The position numbers were made by a program, and so were the translations under genes. The notes under the pieces are model-generated. The model was not told the origin of the DNA and did not search any database. It saw nothing but the letters and a program-made list of their open reading frames with translations. A stretch of 64,000 bases of DNA from Fischerella sp. JS2 (GTDB lineage Bacteria > Cyanobacteriota > Cyanobacteriia > Cyanobacteriales > Nostocaceae): assembly GCF_032393985.1 (NCBI RefSeq), contig NZ_CP135918.1, positions 5,891,724 to 5,955,723 on the forward strand, read 5' to 3'. This document shows positions 15,505-26,091 of the stretch, piece after piece (the stretch's first letter is position 1; each line of letters opens with the position of its first letter).

Positions 15505-18471
15505 ATGTCCCAAACAACACCTTTAAATCAGTTGGCTTCCGATTTTTCAAACACGACACGTCCTACATTTATCCTCATCGATGGACACTCCTTGGCATTT
15601 CGTTCTTACTTCGCCTTTGCTAGAGGAAGAGACGGGGGACTGCGAACCAAAACAGGAATTCCTACTAGTGTCTGTTTTGGCTTTTTAAAGTGTCTGCTAG
15701 AAGTTATGACACTGCAACAGCCACAAGCAATTGCAGTGGCTTTTGATTTAGGTTTGCCCACATTTCGCCACGAAGCAGATGATACTTATAAAGCTGATCG
15801 CCCAGGTACACCAGAGGATTTTGTTCCGGATTTGAAAAACTTACATGAGTTGCTAGACGCATTCAACCTCAAAATTCTCACTGCCCCTGGTTACGAAGCG
15901 GATGATGTACTGGGAACCTTAGCACAAAAGGCAACGGTGGCGGGGTATCAAGTCAAGATTCTCACAGGCGATCGCGATCTATATCAACTGATCGACCCTG
16001 AAAAAGAAATTAGCGTTTTGTATTTTAGTCCAGATGCGCTGAAACGTTCTACATCTACAAATGGGATCAGCGAATTTGGACAGGAAGAAGTAAAAGAAAA
16101 ACTAGGGATTTTACCATCACAAGTGATTGATTTTAAAGCTCTTTGTGGTGATAAGTCAGATAATATTCCTGGTGTCAAGGGAATCGGTGAAAAAACGGCA
16201 GTCCAGTTGCTAAATACCTATGGTTCTCTCGAGCAAATTTATGCATCATTAAGTGAAATCAAAGGCGCGACTCAGAAAAAATTAGAAGCTGGCAAAGAAG
16301 ACGCAGAAAAATCTCGATACTTAGCAGCGATCGTCCTTGATGTTCCCCTCGATATTGATTTAGAAGATTGCAAATTAAAAGGCTTTGATAGTAGCGTTCT
16401 AGTACCTATTTTAGAAAAATTAGAATTTAAATCTTTTTTAGGCAAAATTAACCAACTCCAGCAAAAGTTTGGTGGTACTGTAGCAGAAACTTCAGCTACA
16501 GACACAGAAGAAGTAGGGGCGAGTTATGCACCCCTACCTGGTAGGGAAGATGAAGATTTGTGGTTTTTCAGTGCTGCGGATACAGAACAACAACAGCAAC
16601 AAAATACTTCTACAATTCAACCCCGCATTATTGATACAGAAGCCAAACTCACTGAGTTGGTGAAGTTTTTACAAGAATTTACTAACCCTAATTTCCCCGT
16701 AGCTTGGGATACTGAAACCAACGACTTAGAACCACGAGATGCTGAGTTAGTTGGAATTGGTTGTTGCTGGGGAGTAAACCCTGATGAAATAGCTTACATT
16801 CCCTTGAATCATCAAACTGGGGAAAATTTAAACAAAGAAATTGCACTAAAAACCTTACGCCCAATATTAGAAAGTGCTAGTTATCCTAAGACTTTTCAAA
16901 ATGCTAAATTTGATCGCTTAGTTTTCAAGTGCCAAGGAATTAATTTAACAGGGGTAGTCTTTGACCCTATGTTAGCAAGTTATGTCCTCAATCCTGATAG
17001 TAGTCATAATTTGAGTGACTTAGCTCAAAAACATTTGGGGTTGATAATTCAAAATTATGTAGATTTAGTTCCTAAAGGGAAAACTATCGCTGATATTGGA
17101 ATTCCTCAAGTAGCCGAGTACTGTGGTTTGCAAGTTTGGGCTACATTCCAATTAGTGACAAAATTGCGTACGGAACTGGAGAAAATACCAGCTTTATATC
17201 AGCTATTAGTGGAGGTGGAACAACCTCTAGAAGCTGTTTTAGCGGATATGGAATACAACGGTATTCACATCGATACAGCTTATTTGAAAGAACTTTCACA
17301 ACAATTAGAAACAGATTTAGCAAAACTGGAACAGCAAGCCTACAAGATAGCTGGAGAAAAGTTTAGTTTAGGTTCTCCCAAACAATTAAGTCAAATCTTA
17401 TTTGAAAAATTAGGGTTAAGTACTAAATATTCTCGCAAAATTCAAACAGGATATTCTACAGACGCAGCTACTTTAGAAAGATTACGAGAGGTAGACACAA
17501 CAGGCATCATTGATACTATCATTGAATATCGGACATTAGCAAAATTAAAATCTACTTATGTAGATGCTTTACCAGCCTTGGTACGTGCAGATACAAAGCG
17601 AGTTCATACTGATTTTAATCAAACAGCGACATCAACAGGAAGGCTATCTTCTTCTAATCCAAATTTGCAAAATATTCCAATTCGCACTGCCTTTAGTAGG
17701 CAAATTCGTAAGGCGTTTTTACCAGAATGTGGTTGGTTAATGGTTGCAGCTGATTACTCTCAAATAGAGTTAAGAATTCTCACTCATTTAAGTCAAGAAC
17801 CAGTACTAGTAGAAGCTTATCAAAACAACGAAGATATTCACACCGTGACCGCGAGACTGATGTTTGAAAAACAAGATATTACATCAGATGAAAGGCGGGT
17901 CGCGAAAACAATTAACTTTGGTGTGATTTATGGTATGGGTTCGCTGAAATTTTCCCGTTCAACGGGTGTAGATCGAAACCTGGCGAACGAATTTATTAAG
18001 CGATTTAACAAACGTTATCCGAAAATATTTGCATATTTAGAAGGATTGAAAAAACAAGCGATCGCTCAAGGTTATGTAGAAACAATTCTCGGTAGGCGTC
18101 GCTATTTTGAGTTTACCACCAATAGCCTACGTCAGTTAAAAGGCAGTAAGCCGGAAGATATTGATTTAGGTAAACTTAAGAATTTAGGTAACTACGATAC
18201 TGGTTTATTACGTTCTGCTGCCAATGCCCCAATTCAAGGTTCTAGCGCTGATATTATCAAAATTGCGATGGTGAGGCTGCATGAAATTTTGCAAAATTAT
18301 CAAGCACGATTATTACTACAAGTTCACGACGAATTAGTATTTGAAGTTCCTCCGCAAGAATGGGAAGAATTACAAATCCAAATTAAGTCGACAATGGAAA
18401 ATGCAGTGCAGTTAAGTGTTCCCTTAGTAGTAGATGTACGTGCTGGTGAAAATTGGATGGAAACGAAGTGA
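15505..18471 (+). CDS. polA: DNA polymerase I
   Basis: 988 residues, slightly longer than E. coli PolA. The order is a 5'-nuclease domain (FILIDGHSLAFRSYFAF, APGYEADDVLG, ILTGDRDLYQL), an Ala/Glu/Gln-rich linker near residues 325-375, a 3'-5' exonuclease domain (VAWDTETNDLEPRDAELVGI, with the D-x-E metal pair intact, so proofreading is likely active), and the family A polymerase domain. Polymerase motifs are MVAADYSQIELRIL (motif A), RRVAKTINFGVIYGM (motif B, O helix) and LLQVHDELVFEVP (motif C). It is used in repair and Okazaki fragment processing. A stand-alone gene; the ATG at 15505 begins MSQTTPLNQLA. Confidence 0.98.
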   Translation: MSQTTPLNQLASDFSNTTRPTFILIDGHSLAFRSYFAFARGRDGGLRTKTGIPTSVCFGFLKCLLEVMTLQQPQAIAVAFDLGLPTFRHEADDTYKADRPGTPEDFVPDLKNLHELLDAFNLKILTAPGYEADDVLGTLAQKATVAGYQVKILTGDRDLYQLIDPEKEISVLYFSPDALKRSTSTNGISEFGQEEVKEKLGILPSQVIDFKALCGDKSDNIPGVKGIGEKTAVQLLNTYGSLEQIYASLSEIKGATQKKLEAGKEDAEKSRYLAAIVLDVPLDIDLEDCKLKGFDSSVLVPILEKLEFKSFLGKINQLQQKFGGTVAETSATDTEEVGASYAPLPGREDEDLWFFSAADTEQQQQQNTSTIQPRIIDTEAKLTELVKFLQEFTNPNFPVAWDTETNDLEPRDAELVGIGCCWGVNPDEIAYIPLNHQTGENLNKEIALKTLRPILESASYPKTFQNAKFDRLVFKCQGINLTGVVFDPMLASYVLNPDSSHNLSDLAQKHLGLIIQNYVDLVPKGKTIADIGIPQVAEYCGLQVWATFQLVTKLRTELEKIPALYQLLVEVEQPLEAVLADMEYNGIHIDTAYLKELSQQLETDLAKLEQQAYKIAGEKFSLGSPKQLSQILFEKLGLSTKYSRKIQTGYSTDAATLERLREVDTTGIIDTIIEYRTLAKLKSTYVDALPALVRADTKRVHTDFNQTATSTGRLSSSNPNLQNIPIRTAFSRQIRKAFLPECGWLMVAADYSQIELRILTHLSQEPVLVEAYQNNEDIHTVTARLMFEKQDITSDERRVAKTINFGVIYGMGSLKFSRSTGVDRNLANEFIKRFNKRYPKIFAYLEGLKKQAIAQGYVETILGRRRYFEFTTNSLRQLKGSKPEDIDLGKLKNLGNYDTGLLRSAANAPIQGSSADIIKIAMVRLHEILQNYQARLLLQVHDELVFEVPPQEWEELQIQIKSTMENAVQLSVPLVVDVRAGENWMETK

Positions 18472-18947
18472 TGAGGGGCTGTCTAGAAAATAGGGAACTC
18501 TTAACGGGGAATGTACTCTACGGGAAACCCCCATTGATATAAAACTCTTGATTTTGCTGCATTATCCCGCCCAGCAATTTATTGCTGGCTAATACCTTAA
18601 GTACGTTGAAACGCACTTAAGTCAAAAAAGACATACCCTTAGATAGTTGTCTTATCAAAATAGTTCTTTCTTGGGGAGTTGAAATTATTACCTAGAAAAC
18701 CAGAAAAATATGCTTTGCGAAGGTGGATATTAGTACCTAAAAACTATAAGGTAAATGTCATTGGTTAATAGGATTGACACATTTTATTAGCTGTGTTGCT
18801 TTGCGTTAAATGTAGCATTTTTAAACGCAAAGGAGCGCGAAGTAACCGCAGAGGGACGCAGAGTCTTTTTAGAAAGAATTTGCTAGGAATTAAAGAAATT
18901 TTGTACTTAGTGCTATTAACCTTTAATATACTTACCTTTAATAATTC
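18472..18947. other. Intergenic region with GCAAAGG/CGCAGAG interspersed repeat
   Basis: No gene is supported. At about 18795-18865 the DNA carries TTTGCGTTAAATG, AAACGCAAAGGAGCGCGAAG and CGCAGAGGGACGCAGAG. This is a repeat type common between genes in Nostocales. It is followed by an AT-rich stretch leading to the next start codon. Confidence 0.55.
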
Positions 18948-19985
18948 ATGAGTAGCTTTGAAAATAATAATTTTTGGTCTAAATTAAACAATTTTGTTTT
19001 AGTTAGATTTCTACTTTTGGTTGCTTCTGGCTGGGCAATTGTGCAGCTTTTAGCTTATTTTGAACCAGTGATTGTAATTTTTACTTTTGCTGCTATATTA
19101 GCTTTTTTGCTAAGTTATCCTGTCAAATGGCTCAAACGTTTTTTGCCCCATAGTTTAGCAGTAATTTTAATTTTTTTGCTGAGTATTGTGATTATTGGTA
19201 GTTTAACAATTACTGTTGGCTTAACTATTGTTTCCCAAGGACAACAATTAATTGATAGCCTTACAAGTTTTCTCAATTCATTAGTACCTTTATTAGAGCG
19301 CATAGAATCATTTTTTCGCTCACGCAATATTCAGCTAGATTTAACTGTTATTGAAGGTCAACTACGGAATCAAGCTATATCTAGACTTGTAGCTAGCTTG
19401 ACTATTTTACAAACATTTTTAACTAATTTTGTGACTTTTATATTAATAGCAGTTATTGCTTTTTTTATGCTCCTAGATGGAGAGAAGCTTTGGTATTTAA
19501 TTCTCAAAATAGTACCGAAGCAACGCCGTAGTAGATTTAATAATATAGTTAAACGCAATTTTTTAGGATTCTTTCAAGGTCAATTTATATTAACTTTATT
19601 TCTGACTAGCTCTACTTTTATTGTGTTCTTGTTATTAAAAGTTCCCTTTGCTTTAATATTGTCAGTAATAGTCGGTTTACTAGACATTATTCCTGGTATA
19701 GGTGCAACCTTGGGAGTTGGTACAATTACTTTAATTGTATTATCTCAAGGTGTTTGGTTAGCTCTCAAGGTATTGGTAGTTTGCATTATACTTCAGCAAA
19801 TACAAGATAATCTTATTGCACCTCGGATTATGCAAGGTGCGCTAAATCTTAATCCTGTAGTGGTATTTTTTGCTTTACTAGTAGGCGCAAGAGTAGCCGG
19901 TTTATTGGGAATTTTTATTGCAATTCCTATTGCTGGAGTGATCGTTTCTATATTTGAAATTGATGAAATGAAATCCGAGATTTAG
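18948..19985 (+). CDS. AI-2E family transporter (PerM/YdiK type)
   Basis: 345 residues with about seven to eight membrane segments: two near the N-terminus (FVLVRFLLLVASGWAIVQLL, PVIVIFTFAAILAFLLSYPV), one near residue 70, a soluble amphipathic stretch (residues 100-150), then paired helices and the signature VGLLDIIPGIGATLGVGTIT. The end has the typical GLLGIFIAIPIAGVIVSI. The family name comes from a disputed autoinducer-2 exporter; many members are proposed cation/proton antiporters. No substrate can be assigned here. Confidence 0.9.
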   Translation: MSSFENNNFWSKLNNFVLVRFLLLVASGWAIVQLLAYFEPVIVIFTFAAILAFLLSYPVKWLKRFLPHSLAVILIFLLSIVIIGSLTITVGLTIVSQGQQLIDSLTSFLNSLVPLLERIESFFRSRNIQLDLTVIEGQLRNQAISRLVASLTILQTFLTNFVTFILIAVIAFFMLLDGEKLWYLILKIVPKQRRSRFNNIVKRNFLGFFQGQFILTLFLTSSTFIVFLLLKVPFALILSVIVGLLDIIPGIGATLGVGTITLIVLSQGVWLALKVLVVCIILQQIQDNLIAPRIMQGALNLNPVVVFFALLVGARVAGLLGIFIAIPIAGVIVSIFEIDEMKSEI

Positions 19986-20124
19986 TTTGTAACGAGTAGT
20001 AACACATTTAGCTTTTAACATTTACATTGCTAAAACTTAGATGAGAAACTAATGTAAGATATATAATTTTGTGTAAGTTTTATCTAATATAGTAAAAAGA
20101 TCCTTTTCCTTTAACTAATGACTA

Positions 20125-20427
20125 ATGACTAATACAAATTTAAGAGCAGAACTAACAGAAAACTTAGATGAGGCGGAGTGGGAGTGGCTAATTCCCCACG
20201 CGCAAAGAGATGCAGTAATTGTGGTAGCAGTAGGATTAGATATATTGGATGTAGGTGTAGCTATTGCTAGTGATAATGTTTTAGAAGTCCAAAACTGGAT
20301 TGATGAAGCATTAATTACTAAACCATCTTTAGATCAATTGGGTCAATGGAATAGTGATCGCGCTAAGCGGTTTCATACTTTAATAGTCCAACCATTTGTA
20401 TTAGTGCAAGAAAAATTAGCTGCTTAA
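20125..20427 (+). CDS. DUF2288 family protein
   Basis: 100 residues, soluble, acidic N-terminus. Family hallmarks are LRAELTENLDEAEWEWLIPH, ILDVGVAIASDNVLEVQNWI and FHTLIVQPFVLVQEKL. Function is unknown in any organism that I know of. The start ATG lies inside a TAATGACTAATGACTAAT repeat, so the repeat appears to supply the start codon or has grown up to it; no clear ribosome site precedes it. Confidence 0.85.
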   Translation: MTNTNLRAELTENLDEAEWEWLIPHAQRDAVIVVAVGLDILDVGVAIASDNVLEVQNWIDEALITKPSLDQLGQWNSDRAKRFHTLIVQPFVLVQEKLAA

Positions 20428-20554
20428 ACAGTTATCAGTTAACAGTGAACAGTGATCAATAACTGATAACTGATCACTGTGAAAGTGGGTTTTTGCCCCG
20501 CGCCCGCAATTTATTTGAGGGCGGTATTTTAGGCTAACTGAAGATTTATCTAAG
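20428..20554. repeat. Palindromic AACTGATAACTG-type repeat and GC hairpin between converging genes
   Basis: ACAGTTATCAGTTAA and CAGTGATCA pair with TAACTGATAACTG and TGATCACTG, making a cruciform-capable block at 20428-20480. It is followed by GCCCGCAATTTATTTGAGGGC (20502-20522), which may end transcripts from both converging genes. Confidence 0.55.
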
Positions 20555-22561
20555 TTAATCAAACCCTTTCTCTAATTCTATGTCTTTACGTCCCTGTGCT
20601 GTTCTAGATTCAAGATTTACTAACGCTACAGTTTTATCTCCATTGGCGGTTGCTATTATTTTGCCATCTGGGCTATACGCAACGCAATAAATTGCACCTT
20701 CGCCAACTGCAACGTGATTAAGTTCTTCACCCGTATCTACTTGCCAGATTTTAAGATTGCCGTCGTAACTCCCACTAGCTAAATTTCTGCCATCGGGGCT
20801 AAAAGCGACAGCATAAACTTCATCATTATGTCCTATGATATTACTAATTTCTCTACCAGTTTCTACATCCCAGAATCTAATAATTTTATCTTGATGTCCA
20901 CTAGCTAAAGTTGTACCATCAGGGCTAAAACAAATAGAATAAATTCTCCCTAGTGTACCAGATTTACCTTTGAGAGTCAGAAATTTATCTTGAGTTAGAT
21001 GCCAAATTTTAATAGTTTGGTCACGTTCACCTCCACCACTAGCAACTAATCTATTATTAGGGCTAAAAGCAACACATAAAATTTCATCTATATGTCCTGT
21101 CAGTGTATATACTTCTTTTTGTTCATCTAAAGACCAAAGTTTAATAGTTTTATCTTGACTACCACTAGCAATAATTTTACCATTGGGACTGAAAGCAACA
21201 GCATAAACTTTCTCTTTATGCCCAATAAAATTATAAATTTCCCTTTCTGTATTTACATCCCATAATTTAACTGTTTTATCGTCATGACCACAAGCTAAAA
21301 TTTTACCATCAGGGCTAAAAGCAATTGAATTAACTTTTCCAGAAACTGTAAGAGTACGGTTTTCCTGAGTATCTAATCGCCAGATTTTGATGGTTTTATC
21401 GTGACTACCACTGGCTAAAATCCTCTTTGTTGGATCAACAGAATTGGGATGAAAAGCAACAGAAACGACTCGTTCGGTATGTCCTTGCAAGCTAGGAAGA
21501 GATTTGCTCTTTTGTATTTGCGTTGTCGCTGGTGTTGGAGATGGTATCTCGACTGGCGGTAAAGCTTTTGTTGCTTCGGTTTTTTCTGCTTCTGATGATT
21601 GAAGATGTAAAATTCTGTTTTGTGGTTGAGGCTTTACTGATGTTGGAATTGTAATTTTTACTTGGGGTTGTTTAATTTTTGCTGCTACTTCTTGACTGAG
21701 ACGTTGTTCTGTTTGAGTCAAAGACTCTGCTAAGTTCTGGATTTCAGTTTGCAGTAAAGCGATCGCGTATTTAAATTCTTCTAATTGTTTTTCGGTATTT
21801 TTATTAAAGCCTTGTGTATAAGCATTTAGTTGAGTGACATATTGCCTCAAGGGTTGAATTTGTTGTTGAGTATTTGTATTTATCTGTTTTGTCAAATTCT
21901 CAAGTTGTTCCACACGTTGATGAATAGCATCAAGTTTTGTTATTGGCTGTTGGAAATTTGTAGTGATTTTTTTTGTTTCAGCATCAATTTCTCCTACTTG
22001 TTGTCTTAAGAGTTCAAATTGCTTTTGAGTACTGGCATTTAGCTGTTGAGTAAAATTGTTGAGTTGGGTAAGATTTTGTTTAAGAGGTTCTATTTGTTGG
22101 ACACTTGTATATAACTGTTGAGTGTAGGTGTTGAGTTGGGTAAGATGTTGTTTAAGAGGTTCTATTTGTAGCTCAGTCGCTTTCATCAACTGCTGCCTAA
22201 ATGTATTAAATTGCGCTAAACGTTGTTGATTAGAGTCAGTATTTTGCTCCTTTTGATTTTGTCGTAATTCGTCTATTTGTTGTTGAGTTGTTTGACTTAA
22301 TCTTTGTGTAAAGTCATCAAAGTTTTCTAAGCGCTGTCTAAAGGGATCAACCAATTGATCGAATTGGGCGATCGCATTTTGTCGATATTGTTCGTTTAAA
22401 CGCTTCAATCGTTCCCGATTCGTGAGGTTTAAACCAAGGGCTACAGTTAAAGGAAATGCTGCGTAGACAACTTGTTGAGTAGCTGTAGCTGCCAAGGTTC
22501 CAATTGCGGAGGCATATAAGGAAACGTATTCAGTAATTTCTAGCCAGTGGAGTTTGGTCAT
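20555..22561 (-). CDS. Membrane-anchored WD40 repeat protein with coiled-coil stalk
   Basis: 668 residues from ATG 22561; an upstream ATG at 22639 would add 26 residues but the conserved start appears to be MTKLHWLEITEYVSLYASAI. Two hydrophobic N-terminal segments (residues 10-50) are followed by about 250 residues of Gln-rich coiled coil made of repeating units (QLTQLNTYTQQLYTSVQQIE-like, at least six), a Pro-rich hinge, and a C-terminal seven-bladed WD40 propeller. Blades have clear endings, for example LASGSHDKTIKIWRL, IASGSQDKTIKLWSL, LASGSYDGNLKIWQV. It is probably a cytoplasmic scaffold tethered to a membrane. No enzyme domain is seen. Confidence 0.87.
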   Translation of the reverse strand: MTKLHWLEITEYVSLYASAIGTLAATATQQVVYAAFPLTVALGLNLTNRERLKRLNEQYRQNAIAQFDQLVDPFRQRLENFDDFTQRLSQTTQQQIDELRQNQKEQNTDSNQQRLAQFNTFRQQLMKATELQIEPLKQHLTQLNTYTQQLYTSVQQIEPLKQNLTQLNNFTQQLNASTQKQFELLRQQVGEIDAETKKITTNFQQPITKLDAIHQRVEQLENLTKQINTNTQQQIQPLRQYVTQLNAYTQGFNKNTEKQLEEFKYAIALLQTEIQNLAESLTQTEQRLSQEVAAKIKQPQVKITIPTSVKPQPQNRILHLQSSEAEKTEATKALPPVEIPSPTPATTQIQKSKSLPSLQGHTERVVSVAFHPNSVDPTKRILASGSHDKTIKIWRLDTQENRTLTVSGKVNSIAFSPDGKILACGHDDKTVKLWDVNTEREIYNFIGHKEKVYAVAFSPNGKIIASGSQDKTIKLWSLDEQKEVYTLTGHIDEILCVAFSPNNRLVASGGGERDQTIKIWHLTQDKFLTLKGKSGTLGRIYSICFSPDGTTLASGHQDKIIRFWDVETGREISNIIGHNDEVYAVAFSPDGRNLASGSYDGNLKIWQVDTGEELNHVAVGEGAIYCVAYSPDGKIIATANGDKTVALVNLESRTAQGRKDIELEKGFD

Positions 22562-24067
<1,506 letters not shown>

Positions 24068-24139
24068 AAGTGGTATCATGGAAAGTGATATCCATATATT
24101 TTGGGGCTGTAGCTCAGTTGGATAGAGCGAGCGCCTCCT

Positions 24140-24812
24140 GAACTATCGGGCACCATAGAGGAAACTCTATGAGTGAATGTGGTTAAATTCGGTGAACCCT
24201 AAAAAATGAGTAAACCGTTGTCAAACTCCTAGTGATGATTAGGGCAAAGAGCTACCAAATTGTCGATATCGTTAATCTGAGAAATAAGCGTATTGTGAGC
24301 GAAGTCTTTAATAGGCTTGATGTGGCACATTTTATAGTGCTTGTCATATCCGCACACAGCGCACTGTTTAGGTTTATCTGATTGACAGTATATGTTTCTG
24401 GCAATTTGACGCACTCTAGCTGAATGCTGGTACAACGCCTTAGCCTTAATGTCAGCAAGAGTAAGACTTGACCAATCCACGTAAAACGGGTTACAAAAAT
24501 CACAAGTAGTTATTCTACCGATGATTTCAAGCCCATAGTGTTTGCAAAATCTCAGTTTCTTGTTTTTTTAGGATGTTTCTGCTTATTGTAAGAAGCGGCA
24601 CAAGAGTGAGAGCAAAACATAGGATTGGTAGTTGCTAGACCACAGTTTTTACATTTCATGGGAATACCGAGCCAAGCCTGAGTATTAAAACTATACAGTA
24701 TATAGCTGTAAGTTTTCTCAGGAAGGTGTAGAGACTAGATAGCCACCACCTAAAGACTTACAGTCTATGGTGAAGGTATAGTCCAGAGAGTGGGGAAACT
24801 CACACAAATCTG
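24140..24812 (+). ncRNA. Group I self-splicing intron in tRNA-Arg(CCU)
   Basis: 673 nt starting GAACTATCGGGC and ending CAAATCTG. Conserved core pieces are recognisable: a P-like element (AAATTCGGTGAACCC, 24186-24199), a Q-like element (CCGAGCCAAGCCTGAG, about 24668-24683), the R-like element AAGGTGTAGAGACTAG (24723-24738) and the S-like element GAAGGTATAGTCCAGAG (24772-24788). The 5' exon ends in U and the intron ends in G. A stem ATAGAG/CTCTAT near 24155-24170 fits P2. The arrangement resembles the IC3 tRNA introns. An insert of about 460 bases between P and Q, probably in the P5 loop, holds a decayed HNH gene on the opposite strand. Splicing competence is inferred. Confidence 0.88.
24199..24659 (-). 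pseudogene. HNH homing endonuclease remnant inside the intron, antisense to the tRNA
   Basis: Read on the reverse strand, it begins MKCKNCGLATTNPMFCSHSC (a zinc-finger start usual in intron HNH enzymes). It continues after a one-base frame change with LRFCKHYGLEIIGRITTCDF and DWSSLTLADIKAK, and reaches the HNH core CAVCGYDKHYKMCHIKPI...LVALCPNHH. There are two lesions. A run of seven A (24563-24569) where eight would keep the frame; the total length of 461 bases also fits one lost base. And an amber TAG (24229-24231) exactly where the family has Trp after NHH; reading through gives EFDNGLLIF then a stop. Full length would be about 153 residues. Recoding by -1 slippage at A7 is a less likely alternative for the first lesion. 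Confidence 0.8.
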
Positions 24813-25077
24813 AAGCGCTAGGTCGCCGGTTCGAGTCTGGCCAGTCCCGTTGTCTAAAAACTTTTATATAAAGTTGCACGAACACTTTGCATCTGCCTCA
24901 ATAGCGGCTAAAATCTAGCATCGAGTCAGCAACTATCTATTGTTGCTAGGCTTACTTGATTGCTTGCAAAACAAGGGAATTACCCAAAAAATACTCTTGG
25001 GAAAATTTCTCCTAACTTTGCGGTGTTAATTATTCTTTTTCAAGAAAAATTGTTGCAGCTGACGAACTGATAGAACC

Positions 25078-25650
25078 TTGAAAAAGCCACTATTCAAAAA
25101 TCTTTCTTCTCGGTTGATGATTCTCACCCTACCACTAATAACGTTGTGGGGTTATAAGGAAATCCAAGGCCAATTTAGACAACCACAAGCGATTTTAGTC
25201 TTAGGTGGTTCTACAAAAGAATTAGAACGAGAAAAATTTACGGCAGATTTTGCCCGTAGGCATCCTAACCTACCTATTTGGATTTCTGGAGGTAGTCCAC
25301 CAGCAGTGACAAGAAAAGTATTTACAAAAGCAGGAATTCATCATCAACGCTTACACTTAGATTATCGAGCCAATAATACAGTAGAGAACTTTACAACTCT
25401 AGTAGATGAATTAGAAAAAAATAATATTAAAAGTGTCTATTTAATTACTTCTGACTATCACATGAGACGCGCTAAAGTCATCGGTGAGATTGTTTTGGGT
25501 AGTCGAGGAATTACTTTTAAACCAGTGTCAGTTCCTTCTGGTAGTTCCCAACCAGAACCGATTGGCAAATCTATCCGCGATGGTGTGAGATCCTTAGTTT
25601 GGGTAGCAACTGGTTACACAGGTGGAGATGATTTGCCAGATAAAAATTAA
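25078..25650 (+). CDS. DUF218 / YdcF-ElyC-SanA family protein
   Basis: 190 residues from TTG 25078 (an ATG at 25117 would shorten the N-terminus). One N-terminal hydrophobic segment (LMILTLPLITLWGY) is a signal anchor. The DUF218 fold follows: QAILVLGGSTKEL, LPIWISGGSPPAVTRKVFTK, NTVENFTTLVDELEK and VYLITSDYHMRRAKVIGEIV. Related E. coli proteins SanA and ElyC affect envelope integrity and peptidoglycan or lipid-carrier metabolism. The exact reaction is unknown. Confidence 0.85.
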   Translation: MKKPLFKNLSSRLMILTLPLITLWGYKEIQGQFRQPQAILVLGGSTKELEREKFTADFARRHPNLPIWISGGSPPAVTRKVFTKAGIHHQRLHLDYRANNTVENFTTLVDELEKNNIKSVYLITSDYHMRRAKVIGEIVLGSRGITFKPVSVPSGSSQPEPIGKSIRDGVRSLVWVATGYTGGDDLPDKN

Positions 25651-26091
25651 AGTAGTTGAATTTCACAATTTATGCAGAAAATAAAGAGATGGGGAGATGG
25701 GGAGAGAATTTCCCCCTATCATCCCATTACATAATCCTCACCGTCCCTTCGTCCAAAGTACTAGGTTTGGCTTCTTAGTTTCTTGGTGACTTGGTGGTTC
25801 ATTCTACTCTAGGAGAAGCCGCTACCAAAGGATACCCCGCTTCGCGTATACGTGTCTACATCCCTAATTTATGCAACGCCAAAAACTGTATTAATTCGCC
25901 AACAGTCAGTATCTTAGAATCGCCAGCAGATTTTGAGCTAATTGAGATTGCTGCAAAATAGAAGCTATTTATCTTGATGATGCTGAATAGCAATTAATAG
26001 TGACCGTCGAGAAGTTGTAAAATTTTTGTTAAATTGGCGAACATCTATATTAATTTGATAGTTTCTCCATAGGCTTAGTAAGGTACTTAGC
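25651..26091. other. Intergenic region, about 440 bases, possible gene scrap
   Basis: Contains GATGGGGAGATGGGGAG (25690-25706), an ACTTGGTGGTTC repeat and a GGATACCCCGCTTCGCGTATACG motif (25829-25851). From about 25850 a forward frame reads VYIPNLCNAKNCINSPTVSI, then LESPADFELIEIAAK and a stop (near 25960). It could be the tail of a lost gene, but I do not recognise it. Confidence 0.4.

Larger units (their letters stand above)
24103..24849 (+). tRNA. tRNA-Arg(CCU), split by a group I intron
   Basis: Exon 1 is 24103-24139 and exon 2 is 24813-24849; joined they give a 74-nt tRNA. The acceptor stem GGGGCTG pairs with CAGTCCC (one G-U), the discriminator is G and CCA is not encoded. The D arm is GCTC...GAGC. 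The anticodon stem AGCGC/GCGCT closes the loop CTCCTAA with anticodon CCT. The T arm is GCCGG-TTCGAGT-CTGGC. The break falls right after anticodon base 36 (U), leaving a 5' exon ending in U and an intron ending in G, as group I splicing needs. Self-splicing introns at this site of tRNA-Arg(CCU) are known from other bacteria such as Agrobacterium. Confidence 0.92.

Noticed and set aside
24252-24503. Second reverse open frame overlapping the HNH remnant
   Set aside because: A shadow of the HNH reading in another frame; it contains no motif.
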